Below are positions 38,151 to 46,617 of a stretch of DNA of 64,000 nt, in pieces. The stretch covers positions 124,001 to 188,000 of the forward strand of contig JAJDDF010000012.1 of the NCBI GenBank assembly GCA_029260455.1, in the 5' to 3' direction. The position numbers were made by a program, and so were the translations under genes. This stretch comes from Phycisphaerales bacterium. Its GTDB lineage: Bacteria > Planctomycetota > Phycisphaerae > Phycisphaerales > UBA1924. Below the pieces are notes generated by a model. That model saw only the letters and a list, made by a program, of their open reading frames with translations. It was not told where the DNA came from and did not search any database. Position 1 is the first letter of the stretch. Every line of letters starts with the position of its first letter.

Positions 38151-41100
38151 TCAGGTCGTGGGCGAATCATCGACCACAACCGGACGCCGCTCGCCATCCG
38201 CATCATGAGCATACCGCCCCGCGACCGTTGGGATTTTTTTGGTGTAAACCAAAGGCGCCGCCACCGCGATCGATGAATATGTCCCCACCACGATGCCGCA
38301 CATCAGGGCATAGGTGAAACTTGCAAGGGCATCGCCGCCCATGACAAACAGCACGATGACCGCGAACAGGGTCGTGCCCGAGGTGATGGTTGTGCGGGAA
38401 ACAGTCTTTGAGATGGCTCGATTCACAACCTCGCGAGTTGCATATGGCAGCCTGCCGCGCTCTTCACGCACGCGATCGAGAATAACGATCGTGTCATTGA
38501 GTGAATAGCCAACGATCGTGAGCAGTGCTGCGACGAGTGCGAGATCGATCTTAAATGGTCGAATACCAATCGATCGCAACGCTGGGAAGCTTTCATAGAG
38601 CACTTCGGCAACTGCAACCAAACCAACGACGATCGTCACATCGTGAACCAAGGCAATGATCGCAGCAAGCGAATAACGGGCACTGCCGAACCGCACCCAC
38701 ACATAGATCGCAATCAGCAGGAAGCTGAGAAACATCGCGACAATGGCCTTGGCCTGAAAACTCTTGGCAACTTCGGCAGAAAACTGCTGCACGCCTGCCA
38801 AAGTCGTAGCTTGTGTGATCGCAGAACGCGCAATTTCCCATTCCGCCTGGGCGAGGCGCGTGCGCCACGTGTCCTCATCGAACATGCTGATTGCGGGGTC
38901 TCTCACCACAATCACCGCGGTCTTTACTTCTTTGGAAGTACCTTCAAGAACAATCACATCCCACGTGCGCTTGAGTGCAAACTCTGCGAAATCGCTTTGT
39001 TCGCGCATGTAGGAGAGTCGCTCGTTCAAACCCGCTTCGGTGGGCGCTGGAGTTATGTTCTCAAGGACAATCGCGACACCACCCACGAACTCACCGACAT
39101 TGTTGACAATTTCCGGCCTTCCGAAGTTCCCACCCAATGTGCCAGTAATGATCTTGAACACCGGGGCAGCGTCATCGATTGATTCCATCTCGGAACCAAC
39201 AAAACTCAGTCCCGGGCGCGAATCAATCACATCTGCAAACTTCACCGTAATGAGTTCGAGCAATTCCTTTTGCTCTTCCGGTGTCTGCCCGACCGTCGTG
39301 CGAATATCGAAACGATCACTCGTAATTCCATCGGACTGCGGATCAACAACCACGACATCGGCGTTGCGAATTTCAACCATCGGGCTGTTCGGGGTGTCCG
39401 CCTGGATGTCCGCTAAAATGCTCCCGGTTTCGCCTTTGACGCGCTCTTCAATCTCAGAACGTGTGCGCGTCAGGCGCTCGCCCGTGTCATCGTCACGCCC
39501 GAGTTGAAGTGTTATTGCAGTACCGCCGCGAAACTCGGTATCGAGCATCTGGGCGCCCTGATGGAAGACCATAAATACGCCAAAGGTCATGCCCGCCGCT
39601 GAGATGGCAATGAACACCGGACGCAGCTTGATGAAATCAATCTTGGGTTCAAGCAGCTTGTTTACTGCGGGCACCGTGATCGGCAACTGGGGCATCTTCT
39701 CGACACTCGCCTTGTCAACGATCCAGACATAAATCAGCCGTGTGATGACGAGCGAACTGAACATCGTGCTCACCACGCCAACACCGAGCGTGATCGCAAA
39801 GCCCTTCACTTCTTCAGTAGCGGTGTATGCGAGCACAATGCAGACGATCAGGTTCGTAATGTTGGCATCAACAATCGTCGAGAAGACCTTCTGGAACGCC
39901 ACGCGCACACTCGATTTCAGATCATTGCCATCAAGCAGTTCTTCACGAATGCGTTCATAGATCAGCACATTGGAATCAACCGCCATGCCGAAGGTCAATA
40001 CGACTCCTGCGATACCCGGCAAAGTAAACGCGGTGCGCGCCAAGCTCATCACTGCAAGCAGAATCAAGGCGTTGCAGGCAAGTGCGATGAGCGACACCAC
40101 TCCATTGGAGAAATAATAGATGACCATGAACGCGCCGACGGCGATCAACGCGATCCAACCGGCTTCGAGGCCCTTGCGCAAGTTGTCAGCGCCCAGTTCG
40201 GGCGCGATATTCTGTATCGAGATCGGGTCTTCACTCAGCTTCGCGCTCAAGGCACCCGCGGAAAGCGTTTGAATGACATAGGCAATCTCCATCGGCGAGA
40301 AGTTGCCCATGATCTGCCCGTTGCTTGAAATGCGAGAGTTGATATTGGGCGGGCGCGAATAGATGCGCCCATCAAGCAGGATCGCCATTGGCTGATCTTT
40401 GTTCTCTTCAGTCATGCGGCCCATAAGCACCGCACCGCGAGCATCAAGTTCGAAAGTGATCGACGGACGCCCGAGTTGATCCGTGCCCTGACCGGCGCGC
40501 GTCATGCGCCAATCGCCCTCTGCGGGCGTCAACCGCCTGCCCGGCTCATCACTGAGCAGCAGGTAGTACCACCCGTCATACTCTTCGCCGACGAATCCTT
40601 GCGATGCAAAGAAGCCGCTGGGATTCGCTTGCAGTGACTCAAGTTCTTCGAGACTTTGATACCAGTCTTCGAGTTTGTTGATCGGGGCCCAGATTGCAGA
40701 GTCGGACTCGACCCCCTCCGGGCCGCGCGATTTCAACTCATCACGCAAACGCTGTTCTTCCGCCATGCCCCCGACGCCAACCGCGATGCGAAATTCGAGC
40801 ACGCCTGCACCGCGTAGCAAGCGCTGCAAGTCGCCGGGATCATCAAGGCCTTGTGCCCGGTCCGCATAGGCTGTGTGCGCTGCGGTGACGCTTTCAAGCA
40901 CTTCGGGGCCGCCGGGCAGTTCCGCAAGTGATGTCTCCAGCCCGGTGAACGCTCGCTCGCGGGCACTTGGCAGTTCAACAAATTCTTTGTCGCTCTTCAC
41001 GCGGAGTATTTCATTTGAAAGCTGGAACATCGCGCGAACGCGCTGCGGCGTCACGGACCGCGCCACCGCGGCCTGACGGGCTTCGTTGAGTTCTCGGTAT

Positions 41101-41672
41101 GCAACCGCTGCTGCTGCTTCCAGACGATCAACTTCTCCCGGGGCGGCAAACTGCTGCGCGGCAACCGCATTGTCATATGCACTGCGCGTCTCGTCGGCGC
41201 GCTCGACTGCCGTAAGCACCGGCTCGAGCATCGCCCGGCGCCCCGGCGTGTCCATCAAGGCAACAAGTGCGGCCCGTCGATCTGTGCCGCCAAGACGCAT
41301 CGCGCGCTCAATCGCCGACACATCAAGCGTGTAGTCATTGAGCTTGGCCAGTTCGGTATCGAAGGCGTCCTTGAGCTCACGCACCTCTTCAGTAGGCAGC
41401 GGCATGGTCACCACCATGCGGTCGCGTCCCTGGCGCACAAAGCTGATTTCATACAGCCCTTGTGGGTTCACGCGCTTCTTGAGCACTTCGATCATCTGAT
41501 CGACGGTGTCGTCTGTGTCAGCGCGATCGAGGTAGATCGTGTAGGTGAGGCTCACGCCACCGGCAAGGTCTTTACCAAGCCGTAGATTTTCCTTGGGCGG
41601 GAAGATCACTGTCCCGGCAAGAAGCAGCAGAAGCACCACGAGAATTGTGTTGCGATAGAGATTATGAATCAC
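38151..41672 (-). CDS. secDF: Fused SecD-SecF protein translocase subunit
   Basis: 1173 residues. SecD (about 1-650): N-terminal helix TILVVLLLLLAGTVIFPP, large periplasmic domain, then TFGMAVDSNVLIYERIREEL with the conserved Asp of the proton path. SecF (about 665-1150): FRGGTAITLQLG, then GYSLNDTIVILDRVREERGR and LFVMGGDALASFTYALMCGI. About 12 membrane helices in total. SecDF uses proton flow to pull proteins out of the Sec channel. The SecD periplasmic region contains a long Ala-rich helical insert (about 135-270) not typical of E. coli. Downstream of tgt and yajC. Confidence 0.95.
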   Translation of the reverse strand: MIHNLYRNTILVVLLLLLAGTVIFPPKENLRLGKDLAGGVSLTYTIYLDRADTDDTVDQMIEVLKKRVNPQGLYEISFVRQGRDRMVVTMPLPTEEVRELKDAFDTELAKLNDYTLDVSAIERAMRLGGTDRRAALVALMDTPGRRAMLEPVLTAVERADETRSAYDNAVAAQQFAAPGEVDRLEAAAAVAYRELNEARQAAVARSVTPQRVRAMFQLSNEILRVKSDKEFVELPSARERAFTGLETSLAELPGGPEVLESVTAAHTAYADRAQGLDDPGDLQRLLRGAGVLEFRIAVGVGGMAEEQRLRDELKSRGPEGVESDSAIWAPINKLEDWYQSLEELESLQANPSGFFASQGFVGEEYDGWYYLLLSDEPGRRLTPAEGDWRMTRAGQGTDQLGRPSITFELDARGAVLMGRMTEENKDQPMAILLDGRIYSRPPNINSRISSNGQIMGNFSPMEIAYVIQTLSAGALSAKLSEDPISIQNIAPELGADNLRKGLEAGWIALIAVGAFMVIYYFSNGVVSLIALACNALILLAVMSLARTAFTLPGIAGVVLTFGMAVDSNVLIYERIREELLDGNDLKSSVRVAFQKVFSTIVDANITNLIVCIVLAYTATEEVKGFAITLGVGVVSTMFSSLVITRLIYVWIVDKASVEKMPQLPITVPAVNKLLEPKIDFIKLRPVFIAISAAGMTFGVFMVFHQGAQMLDTEFRGGTAITLQLGRDDDTGERLTRTRSEIEERVKGETGSILADIQADTPNSPMVEIRNADVVVVDPQSDGITSDRFDIRTTVGQTPEEQKELLELITVKFADVIDSRPGLSFVGSEMESIDDAAPVFKIITGTLGGNFGRPEIVNNVGEFVGGVAIVLENITPAPTEAGLNERLSYMREQSDFAEFALKRTWDVIVLEGTSKEVKTAVIVVRDPAISMFDEDTWRTRLAQAEWEIARSAITQATTLAGVQQFSAEVAKSFQAKAIVAMFLSFLLIAIYVWVRFGSARYSLAAIIALVHDVTIVVGLVAVAEVLYESFPALRSIGIRPFKIDLALVAALLTIVGYSLNDTIVILDRVREERGRLPYATREVVNRAISKTVSRTTITSGTTLFAVIVLFVMGGDALASFTYALMCGIVVGTYSSIAVAAPLVYTKKIPTVAGRYAHDADGERRPVVVDDSPTT

Positions 41673-41755
41673 TGTGAATGGCTCTCTTGATTATTGTGAG
41701 CGGTGCATCGCACCCGCGTTCTTGTTCGTCTTTGTCTTCGTCCCTGGCTTCTTAT

Positions 41756-41791
41756 CCCCCCTCCCCGTGGGAGGGGGCTAGGGGGAGGGGG
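41756..41791. repeat. C/G-tract palindromic repeat between yajC and secDF
   Basis: CCCCCTCCCC on one side and GGGAGGGGG plus GGGGGAGGGGG on the other can form a hairpin, in the spacer between yajC and secDF. Related wording occurs in degenerate form at 16401-16427. This type is common in planctomycete spacers (from memory). It may lower expression of secDF relative to yajC by structure in the transcript. Confidence 0.6.
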
Positions 41792-41815
41792 TTCTTCATG
41801 CCCATCGGCTCAGTT

Positions 41816-42250
41816 CTACTCCACCGCTTCTTCGATGACATCCTCGGCACCCTTGCCCTTGTGAAGCACGCTCGTCACAGATGCCTTGGCAAACCGAATC
41901 CGCGTGTTCGTCGTCTCATCAACGCGCAACACCACTTCATCATCTTTCACTTCGACAACCGTGCCGATCATGCCGCCCGAGGTCTGCACGCGATCATGCT
42001 TGCCAAGTGAGGCCATCAGCGCGGCTCGTTTCTTCTTTTCTTTTTTGGCAGCGCCGCCACTGAGGAACATCATCAGGACGAAAAAGCCCAGCATAAGAAA
42101 GATGATGTTCTGCATGCCAAGCCCGGCTGGCGGTGCACCTCCCCCGCCACCATTGCCACCTGGAATCGGTGCGCCGACCGGGGCGCCTGCAGGGGGTGGC
42201 GCACCCAGCACACCCGACATCGCCCACTTTGCCACCATTGATTCAATCAT
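41816..42250 (-). CDS. yajC: Preprotein translocase subunit YajC
   Basis: 144 residues, longer than the usual 100-110 because of a Gly/Pro-rich N-terminal segment (GAPPPAGAPVGAPIPGGNGG). One membrane helix (MQNIIFLMLGFFVLMMFLSG), then the basic linker KKEKKKRAALMASLGKHDRV and the signature VQTSGGMIGTVVEVKDDEVV. It associates with SecDF at the Sec channel. Gene order tgt-yajC-secDF matches the classic bacterial cluster. Confidence 0.93.
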   Translation of the reverse strand: MIESMVAKWAMSGVLGAPPPAGAPVGAPIPGGNGGGGGAPPAGLGMQNIIFLMLGFFVLMMFLSGGAAKKEKKKRAALMASLGKHDRVQTSGGMIGTVVEVKDDEVVLRVDETTNTRIRFAKASVTSVLHKGKGAEDVIEEAVE

Positions 42251-42361
42251 CTCGATGCACCTGCCTGCTTCTTGCTAGTCACCGACACCATCGCGCCCGT
42301 AACGCCTCTAATTGAACACAACCTCACCCCGTGCCGCGCTGCACTTGTCACCTATGGATGA

Positions 42362-43630
42362 TCACACCTGCGCATCCGGGACCGCCCCCAGTTGGGACGA
42401 ATCACCCCCAGTCAACACCGGCCAAGCCACCTCAAGTGCAGACCAACCATCATCCCGGATCGCCCGCCGGATGTCCAACAGCAGGGCTTCGAAGTGCCAG
42501 ACGTTGTGGAGACTCACCAGAATCGCCCCGAGCATCTCCCGGGCGTGAAAAAGGTGTCTCAGGTAGGCCCTCGAAAAGGGCTGACCCCCAACTGTCGCCC
42601 ATCCATGCTCGGTGGGCCTGCACACCGGACACCCACAGGCTGGGTCGATCGGGGCGTCATCCTCAGCAAATTTGGCATTTCGCAGGCGAATCTGACCGGT
42701 TCGGGTGAAGGCATTGGCGTTTCGCCCGTTCCGGGTGGGCAGCACGCAATCGAACATATCCACCCCCGCGCGAACCGCGGTCAGGAGATCCCGCTCATAG
42801 CCCACGCCCATCAGGTATCGCGGCTTGTCCACGGGCAGCAAGGGCGCGGTGTGATTCACCACGCGCCGAATCTCATCGGGCCCCTCGCCGACTGCGACCC
42901 CGCCGATGGCATAGCCGGACAAATCGATCGCGGTGATTTCGCGGGCTGAGCGCGTTCGGCGTTCCAGATCGGTCCCCCCCTGAACGATTCCAAACAGTGA
43001 TTGATCCTCCGGGCGGGCATGGGCGCGCGCGCAGCGCTCAAGCCAGCGCGTCGTGCGCTTGAGTGATTCTTCCAATCGGTCATTGTGGTCGGTGATCTTC
43101 TCTGCGCCGCGCGCGGTGCGCACTTCCCCGTGCGATGCATTCACTGTCGATGGATCAACCGAGGGCGGGCAATCATCAAAGGCCATAATGATGTCGGCGC
43201 CAAGTTCATTTTGCACTTCGATGGCGCGCTCGGGTGTGAGGCGCACCATTGAACCATCAATGATTGATTTGAACGTCACACCATCTTCATCAATGCTGTT
43301 GGTATTACTGAGTGAAAAAGCCTGATAGCCGCCCGAATCGGTCAGGATGGGCCCGGGCCAGCCGATGAAGGAATGCAAGCCCCCGCGCCGGGCAATCAAT
43401 GGCGACCCTGGGCGCAGCATCAGGTGATACGTGTTGCCGAGAATGATTTGTGCGCCGGTCTTTGCAACATCCCACGGCAGCAAACCCTTCACCGTGCCCT
43501 GCGTGCCCACGGGCATAAACGCGGGAGTGTCGAATGAGCCGTGCTTTGTGGTGATACGACCCATGCGCGCAGCGCATGTGCGCGAGCGTGCGTCAATGTC
43601 AAAGCGTAATGGTGTGTTACCTGCGCTCAT
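42362..43630 (-). CDS. tgt: Queuine/preQ1 tRNA-ribosyltransferase
   Basis: 422 residues. Exchanges guanine-34 for preQ1 in tRNAs for Asn, Asp, His, Tyr. Motifs: ILTDSGGYQAFSLS with the acid-base Asp, GIVQGGTD, SGYAIGGVAVGE, MFDCVLPTRNGRNANAFT with the nucleophile Asp, and zinc ligands in CGCPVC plus a later His (LHNVWHFEAL). About 50 residues longer than E. coli Tgt, mostly at the C terminus (WSALEVAWPVLTGG). Overlaps the tlyA-like gene's end by 14 nt. Confidence 0.96.
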   Translation of the reverse strand: MSAGNTPLRFDIDARSRTCAARMGRITTKHGSFDTPAFMPVGTQGTVKGLLPWDVAKTGAQIILGNTYHLMLRPGSPLIARRGGLHSFIGWPGPILTDSGGYQAFSLSNTNSIDEDGVTFKSIIDGSMVRLTPERAIEVQNELGADIIMAFDDCPPSVDPSTVNASHGEVRTARGAEKITDHNDRLEESLKRTTRWLERCARAHARPEDQSLFGIVQGGTDLERRTRSAREITAIDLSGYAIGGVAVGEGPDEIRRVVNHTAPLLPVDKPRYLMGVGYERDLLTAVRAGVDMFDCVLPTRNGRNANAFTRTGQIRLRNAKFAEDDAPIDPACGCPVCRPTEHGWATVGGQPFSRAYLRHLFHAREMLGAILVSLHNVWHFEALLLDIRRAIRDDGWSALEVAWPVLTGGDSSQLGAVPDAQV

Positions 43631-44264
43631 GCACTCCCCATGTACCCCCTCGCTTGCGCTTGGGGCTAGCTAGGAGTGCAAGGTATTCGATGTTGCCCTT
43701 CCCACCACTGCCGCGGATGGGCGACTTCACGACCTGTTGCACCGTCACACCCAGCCCCGGCATGTCATCCAGCACCAACTGCAACACCACCGCAGCGTCT
43801 TCATCATTCAATACGCCATCCTGCAATTGCGTACCAAACTGCTGCTTGTACGGCCCCGTCGCCTCATAATGCGGCTTGATAAGCGAAATGATGCTGCCGC
43901 CTGTCTTGAGCCAGCGCAGGGCCGCTGGTATCGCAAGGCGCTGAGGCGTCCAGCCCATATCGATCACGATGCAATCCACGCCGCCCGCAGAAACCACACC
44001 TTCAGGCACATCCATGTGTAGCGCATTGTTTCGTTCATGCACGACCACGCGGGTATCGATGCGCAGGCGATAGTCAATCACGCCATATCCCGTGTCGATC
44101 GCATGCACCCGGACCGCACCGCGTTTAAGCAGGCAATCGGTGAACCCGCCGGTTGAACAGCCAAGATCGGCGCAGATCATACCCGTGATATCGATTGCAA
44201 ATGTTGCAAGTGCGTGTTCGAGCTTCGCGCCGCCACGCGAGACAAAGGTGCGCGCTTCAGTCAT
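43617..44264 (-). CDS. TlyA-like FtsJ-fold rRNA methyltransferase without S4 domain
   Basis: 215 residues from the ATG at 44264 (MTEARTFVSRGGAKLEHAL). SAM-binding Rossmann fold: CADLGCSTGGFTDCLLKRGA, HAIDTGYGVIDYRLR, VDCIVIDMGWTPQRLAIPAA, and the LIKPHYEA catalytic Lys region. The SRGGxKL motif normally follows an S4 domain in TlyA; here that domain is absent. TlyA methylates 2'-O of 16S/23S rRNA cytidines. The last residues (ASPKRKRGGTWGVHERR) are encoded by a palindromic repeat and extend past the family's usual end. Ten nt after lpxI. Confidence 0.88.
   Translation of the reverse strand: MTEARTFVSRGGAKLEHALATFAIDITGMICADLGCSTGGFTDCLLKRGAVRVHAIDTGYGVIDYRLRIDTRVVVHERNNALHMDVPEGVVSAGGVDCIVIDMGWTPQRLAIPAALRWLKTGGSIISLIKPHYEATGPYKQQFGTQLQDGVLNDEDAAVVLQLVLDDMPGLGVTVQQVVKSPIRGSGGKGNIEYLALLASPKRKRGGTWGVHERR
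43645..43670. repeat. Palindromic repeat, family E, within the tlyA-like 3' end
   Basis: CCCCTCGCTTGCGCTTGGGG followed by CTAGC. Read on the coding strand it gives LASPKRKRG, the phrase that such repeats encode in other planctomycete proteins (from memory). It forms part of the C terminus of the tlyA-like protein, 15 nt from the tgt start. Confidence 0.65.
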
Positions 44265-44274
44265 GGCGCAGCGC

Positions 44275-45168
44275 TCACGAACCCGTGATGCCTTCGGGCC
44301 CGATGCCGAGCATCGCAACGCCAAGGCGATCTGCAAGCACCACGGTCTTCGGGCGGTCGATGATGATCACATCACCCGCAGCGAGCACAAGACACCTGCC
44401 GCCCGATTTGTGCATGCGCTCAATCGTTTGCGGCCCAATCGTTGGGACATCTGCGCGCCGATCATGCCCGGCCCGCGCGCCCTTCATGAGAGTCCACCCG
44501 CCACTTCGGCACAATTCGCCCACGCGATCGATCATACGGTCGGTGCCTTCCACAGCTTCCACGGCAACCACATCGCCCTCGCGCACCGCAATCGCCTGAC
44601 CAACATCAAGGCGCAGCATGTCCTGCAGGATTGGCCACCCAAGCGTGAAATCTGCGCGCTGGCGCCCCGTCGCCTGAATATGCCCCATCACGCCGACACT
44701 CGCAAGGTGATCCGAAATGTGTGCTGTCGAATCGATCAGTTGCACTCCATCGCGCGTCAGTTCTGTCGCAATCGCCGCGAGCACCAGATGGCTGCGCCGA
44801 TCCTTTGACATGCGAAACCATAGCTTCAATGCACGCATGTCGGGACGATTGGCCACCATGCCCCACCAGTTGTGCATCAGCTTTGCCTTGTCAACCTGCC
44901 CGACCATGACCGCGTAGCGCACGCCAAGACGCCGAAGCCGCCTGCCCCAACTGCCAAGCCGCAGCGCCCCCGCCTCATCAAAGCGGTCGCAAAGACCGGG
45001 CAGTTCATCCGCGTATTGCCCGCGAAGCCCAAGACACCGCACCGGATGCCCCATCGAGCGCATGCCCTCTGCGACCAGAATCGGCAGGCGCCCCCCGCCA
45101 GCGATGAGCCCCATGGGCTCGGGCGGCTCGGGGGGATCAGGCAAAATGACGGGGGGTGCAGCACGCAT
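44275..45168 (-). CDS. lpxI: UDP-2,3-diacylglucosamine pyrophosphatase LpxI-like
   Basis: 297 residues from the ATG at 45168 (MRAAPPVILPDPPEPPEP); the longer frame to 45393 is antisense to a plus gene. LpxI (DUF1009) hydrolyses UDP-2,3-diacyl-GlcN to lipid X in lipid A synthesis, in place of LpxH. Features: GLIAGGGRLPILVAEGMRSM at the start, MVGQVDKAKL, SMSKDRR-like RMSKDRRSHLVLAAIATELT, VGQAIAVREGDVVAVEAVEG, and GHDRRADVPTIGPQTIERMH near the end. This implies an LPS-bearing outer membrane. Confidence 0.9.
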   Translation of the reverse strand: MRAAPPVILPDPPEPPEPMGLIAGGGRLPILVAEGMRSMGHPVRCLGLRGQYADELPGLCDRFDEAGALRLGSWGRRLRRLGVRYAVMVGQVDKAKLMHNWWGMVANRPDMRALKLWFRMSKDRRSHLVLAAIATELTRDGVQLIDSTAHISDHLASVGVMGHIQATGRQRADFTLGWPILQDMLRLDVGQAIAVREGDVVAVEAVEGTDRMIDRVGELCRSGGWTLMKGARAGHDRRADVPTIGPQTIERMHKSGGRCLVLAAGDVIIIDRPKTVVLADRLGVAMLGIGPEGITGS

Positions 45169-45213
45169 GAGTGTATAAGAGAATACCGGGATTGGAGAAC
45201 CTAAACTCTGACG

Positions 45214-45609
45214 ATGCGTCGCAAACTCCGCTGGCCATTCTGGGTGAGCACCGTGATTGCGGTTGTGCTGCTGGCGGGGAGCCTTTGCTCCTGGCTCTTC
45301 ACGCTGATGCTCGTTACGCAAGAGCACATGATCGCCATCGTCGGGGGCGGCGTCATCTTTGCTGGCAACCCCAACTTCAAACCTGGCTTGCATGTGGATG
45401 ATGCCGATCCTTTCCTCTGGCTGCCGAGGCTATATTCTCACGCGGTCTTCATCCCCCTCTACCTCCTCGCTGCGCCGTTTGTGATTGCCTCGACCGTGAT
45501 GTTTGTTCGCAGTCGGCGGGCGCTGCCGGGGCACTGTGCCAACTGCGGCTATGACCTCGCGGGGCTTGATGGAGGAACGTGTCCGGAGTGCGGAGAAACG
45601 CCGGCATGA
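45214..45609 (+). CDS. Membrane protein with CGYDLAGL zinc ribbon, copy 1
   Basis: 131 residues. An N-terminal helix (FWVSTVIAVVLLAGSLCSWL), an external loop, a second helix ([20 protein letters not shown]), then a cytoplasmic zinc ribbon with [11 protein letters not shown] and CPECGE. This ending is a familiar signature of planctomycete membrane proteins of unknown function. The TGA overlaps the next gene's ATG. The C-terminal 60 residues are nearly identical to copy 2, while the middle loops differ, suggesting duplication followed by loop divergence. Confidence 0.8.
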   Translation: MRRKLRWPFWVSTVIAVVLLAGSLCSWLFTLMLVTQEHMIAIVGGGVIFAGNPNFKPGLHVDDADPFLWLPRLYSHAVFIPLYLLAAPFVIASTVMFVRSRRALPGHCANCGYDLAGLDGGTCPECGETPA

Positions 45610-46073
45610 AACTTCGCAAACTTCGCTGGCCATTCTGGATGAGTACGGTGATGGCGGTTGTGTTGTTGGGAACTCTGGGAGGTAGCGTATTCGCTGATTG
45701 GAAAACGGGTTGGTTGGGGCAGGGGTCGGTAAGCGGCGTCGGTGTGAACTCTGCGGTACTCGTTGTTCTGCACGGCGATCCGGGAGACTGGCAACCGCGT
45801 CAAGGCACGGGGTGGTTCCTCGATTGCAGAAGAAGAATGTTTCCATTTCACTGGCGATGGCTGCCGCGATATGAACACTATTTACAGCCGCAACGAGGCA
45901 CCCTGGTATTCATCCCCCTCTACCTTCTCGCAACGCCGTTTGTAATTGCCTCGACGGTGATGTTTGTTCGCAGTCGACGGGCGCTGCCTGGGCACTGTGT
46001 CAACTGCGGCTATGACCTCGCGGGGCTTGAGACGGGCAAGTGCCCGGAGTGTGGGGAAGAGAAGAAGGAGTGA
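45606..46073 (+). CDS. Membrane protein with CGYDLAGL zinc ribbon, copy 2
   Basis: 155 residues from the ATG at 45606 ([18 protein letters not shown]), overlapping copy 1's stop as ATGA. Same plan: first helix, a longer external loop ([20 protein letters not shown] and Trp/Arg-rich continuation), second helix ([20 protein letters not shown]) and zinc ribbon ([18 protein letters not shown]). The conserved ends and variable loop suggest the loop does the specific work, possibly sensing. Function unknown. Confidence 0.8.
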   Translation: MKLRKLRWPFWMSTVMAVVLLGTLGGSVFADWKTGWLGQGSVSGVGVNSAVLVVLHGDPGDWQPRQGTGWFLDCRRRMFPFHWRWLPRYEHYLQPQRGTLVFIPLYLLATPFVIASTVMFVRSRRALPGHCVNCGYDLAGLETGKCPECGEEKKE

Positions 46074-46095
46074 CACGCGGGACGCCTGTCCCACG
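46073..46095. repeat. Palindromic repeat related to family A
   Basis: GCGGGACGCCTGTCCC is a partial hairpin with the wording of the planctomycete 'GGGACGCCTGTCCC' repeat (recognised from memory). It lies in the leader of rpmA, with a family A copy just after the gene. Confidence 0.6.
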
Positions 46096-46209
46096 AGATG
46101 GGGGAGAAGTGGACGCCCCGGCCTGATCTCGGTACATTCTTGGGCTCCCCGCAGGTCAGATGGATGGCCCGGGAGAGAATCACTCGCACGCTTTTTGAGG
46201 CATTTCGCT

Positions 46210-46497
46210 ATGGCACATAAGAAGGGACAGGGGTCCACCAAGAACGGTCGCGACTCCAACCCCCAATATCTGGGCGTGAAGCTGTACGGCGGCGAGATTG
46301 CCAAGGCCGGCTCGATCATCGTGCGCCAGCGAGGCACGAAGTGGCAACCCGGCTTCAAGGTGGGCCGCGGTAAGGATGACACCCTCTTTGCATTGTGCCC
46401 GGGCACGGTGGTGTGGAAGAAGCGCAAGGTGCATGTGTGGCCTGCGGATGAAAACATTCCGCGCCCATTCAATCTGGCATTGCCACAGGTTGCGTGA
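46210..46497 (+). CDS. rpmA: 50S ribosomal protein L27
   Basis: 95 residues from the ATG at 46210 ([20 protein letters not shown]). The [12 protein letters not shown] terminus reaches the peptidyl transferase centre; [20 protein letters not shown] and [20 protein letters not shown] are the conserved core. No Firmicute-type cleavable leader. Unusually, rplU (L21), normally directly upstream, is absent here; the neighbour is a membrane protein gene. A weak GAGG lies 9 nt before the start. Flanked on both sides by palindromic repeats. Confidence 0.97.
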   Translation: MAHKKGQGSTKNGRDSNPQYLGVKLYGGEIAKAGSIIVRQRGTKWQPGFKVGRGKDDTLFALCPGTVVWKKRKVHVWPADENIPRPFNLALPQVA

Positions 46498-46505
46498 GAC
46501 CAGAT

Positions 46506-46529
46506 GGCGGGCGAGACGCCCACCCCACC
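46506..46529. repeat. Palindromic repeat, family A, after rpmA
   Basis: GGCGGGCGAGACGCCCACC then CCACC, identical in its first 19 nt to the copy at 16433-16457. It starts 8 nt after the rpmA stop. Confidence 0.75.
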
Positions 46530-46617
46530 AAGATCAAGACGCCGACGATGGGCACGTCTTCGTGCGAATCGTGGGGTTTCTTCGTGGCCTTCGCTTTGCT
46601 CAGACCACGGCACCCGA

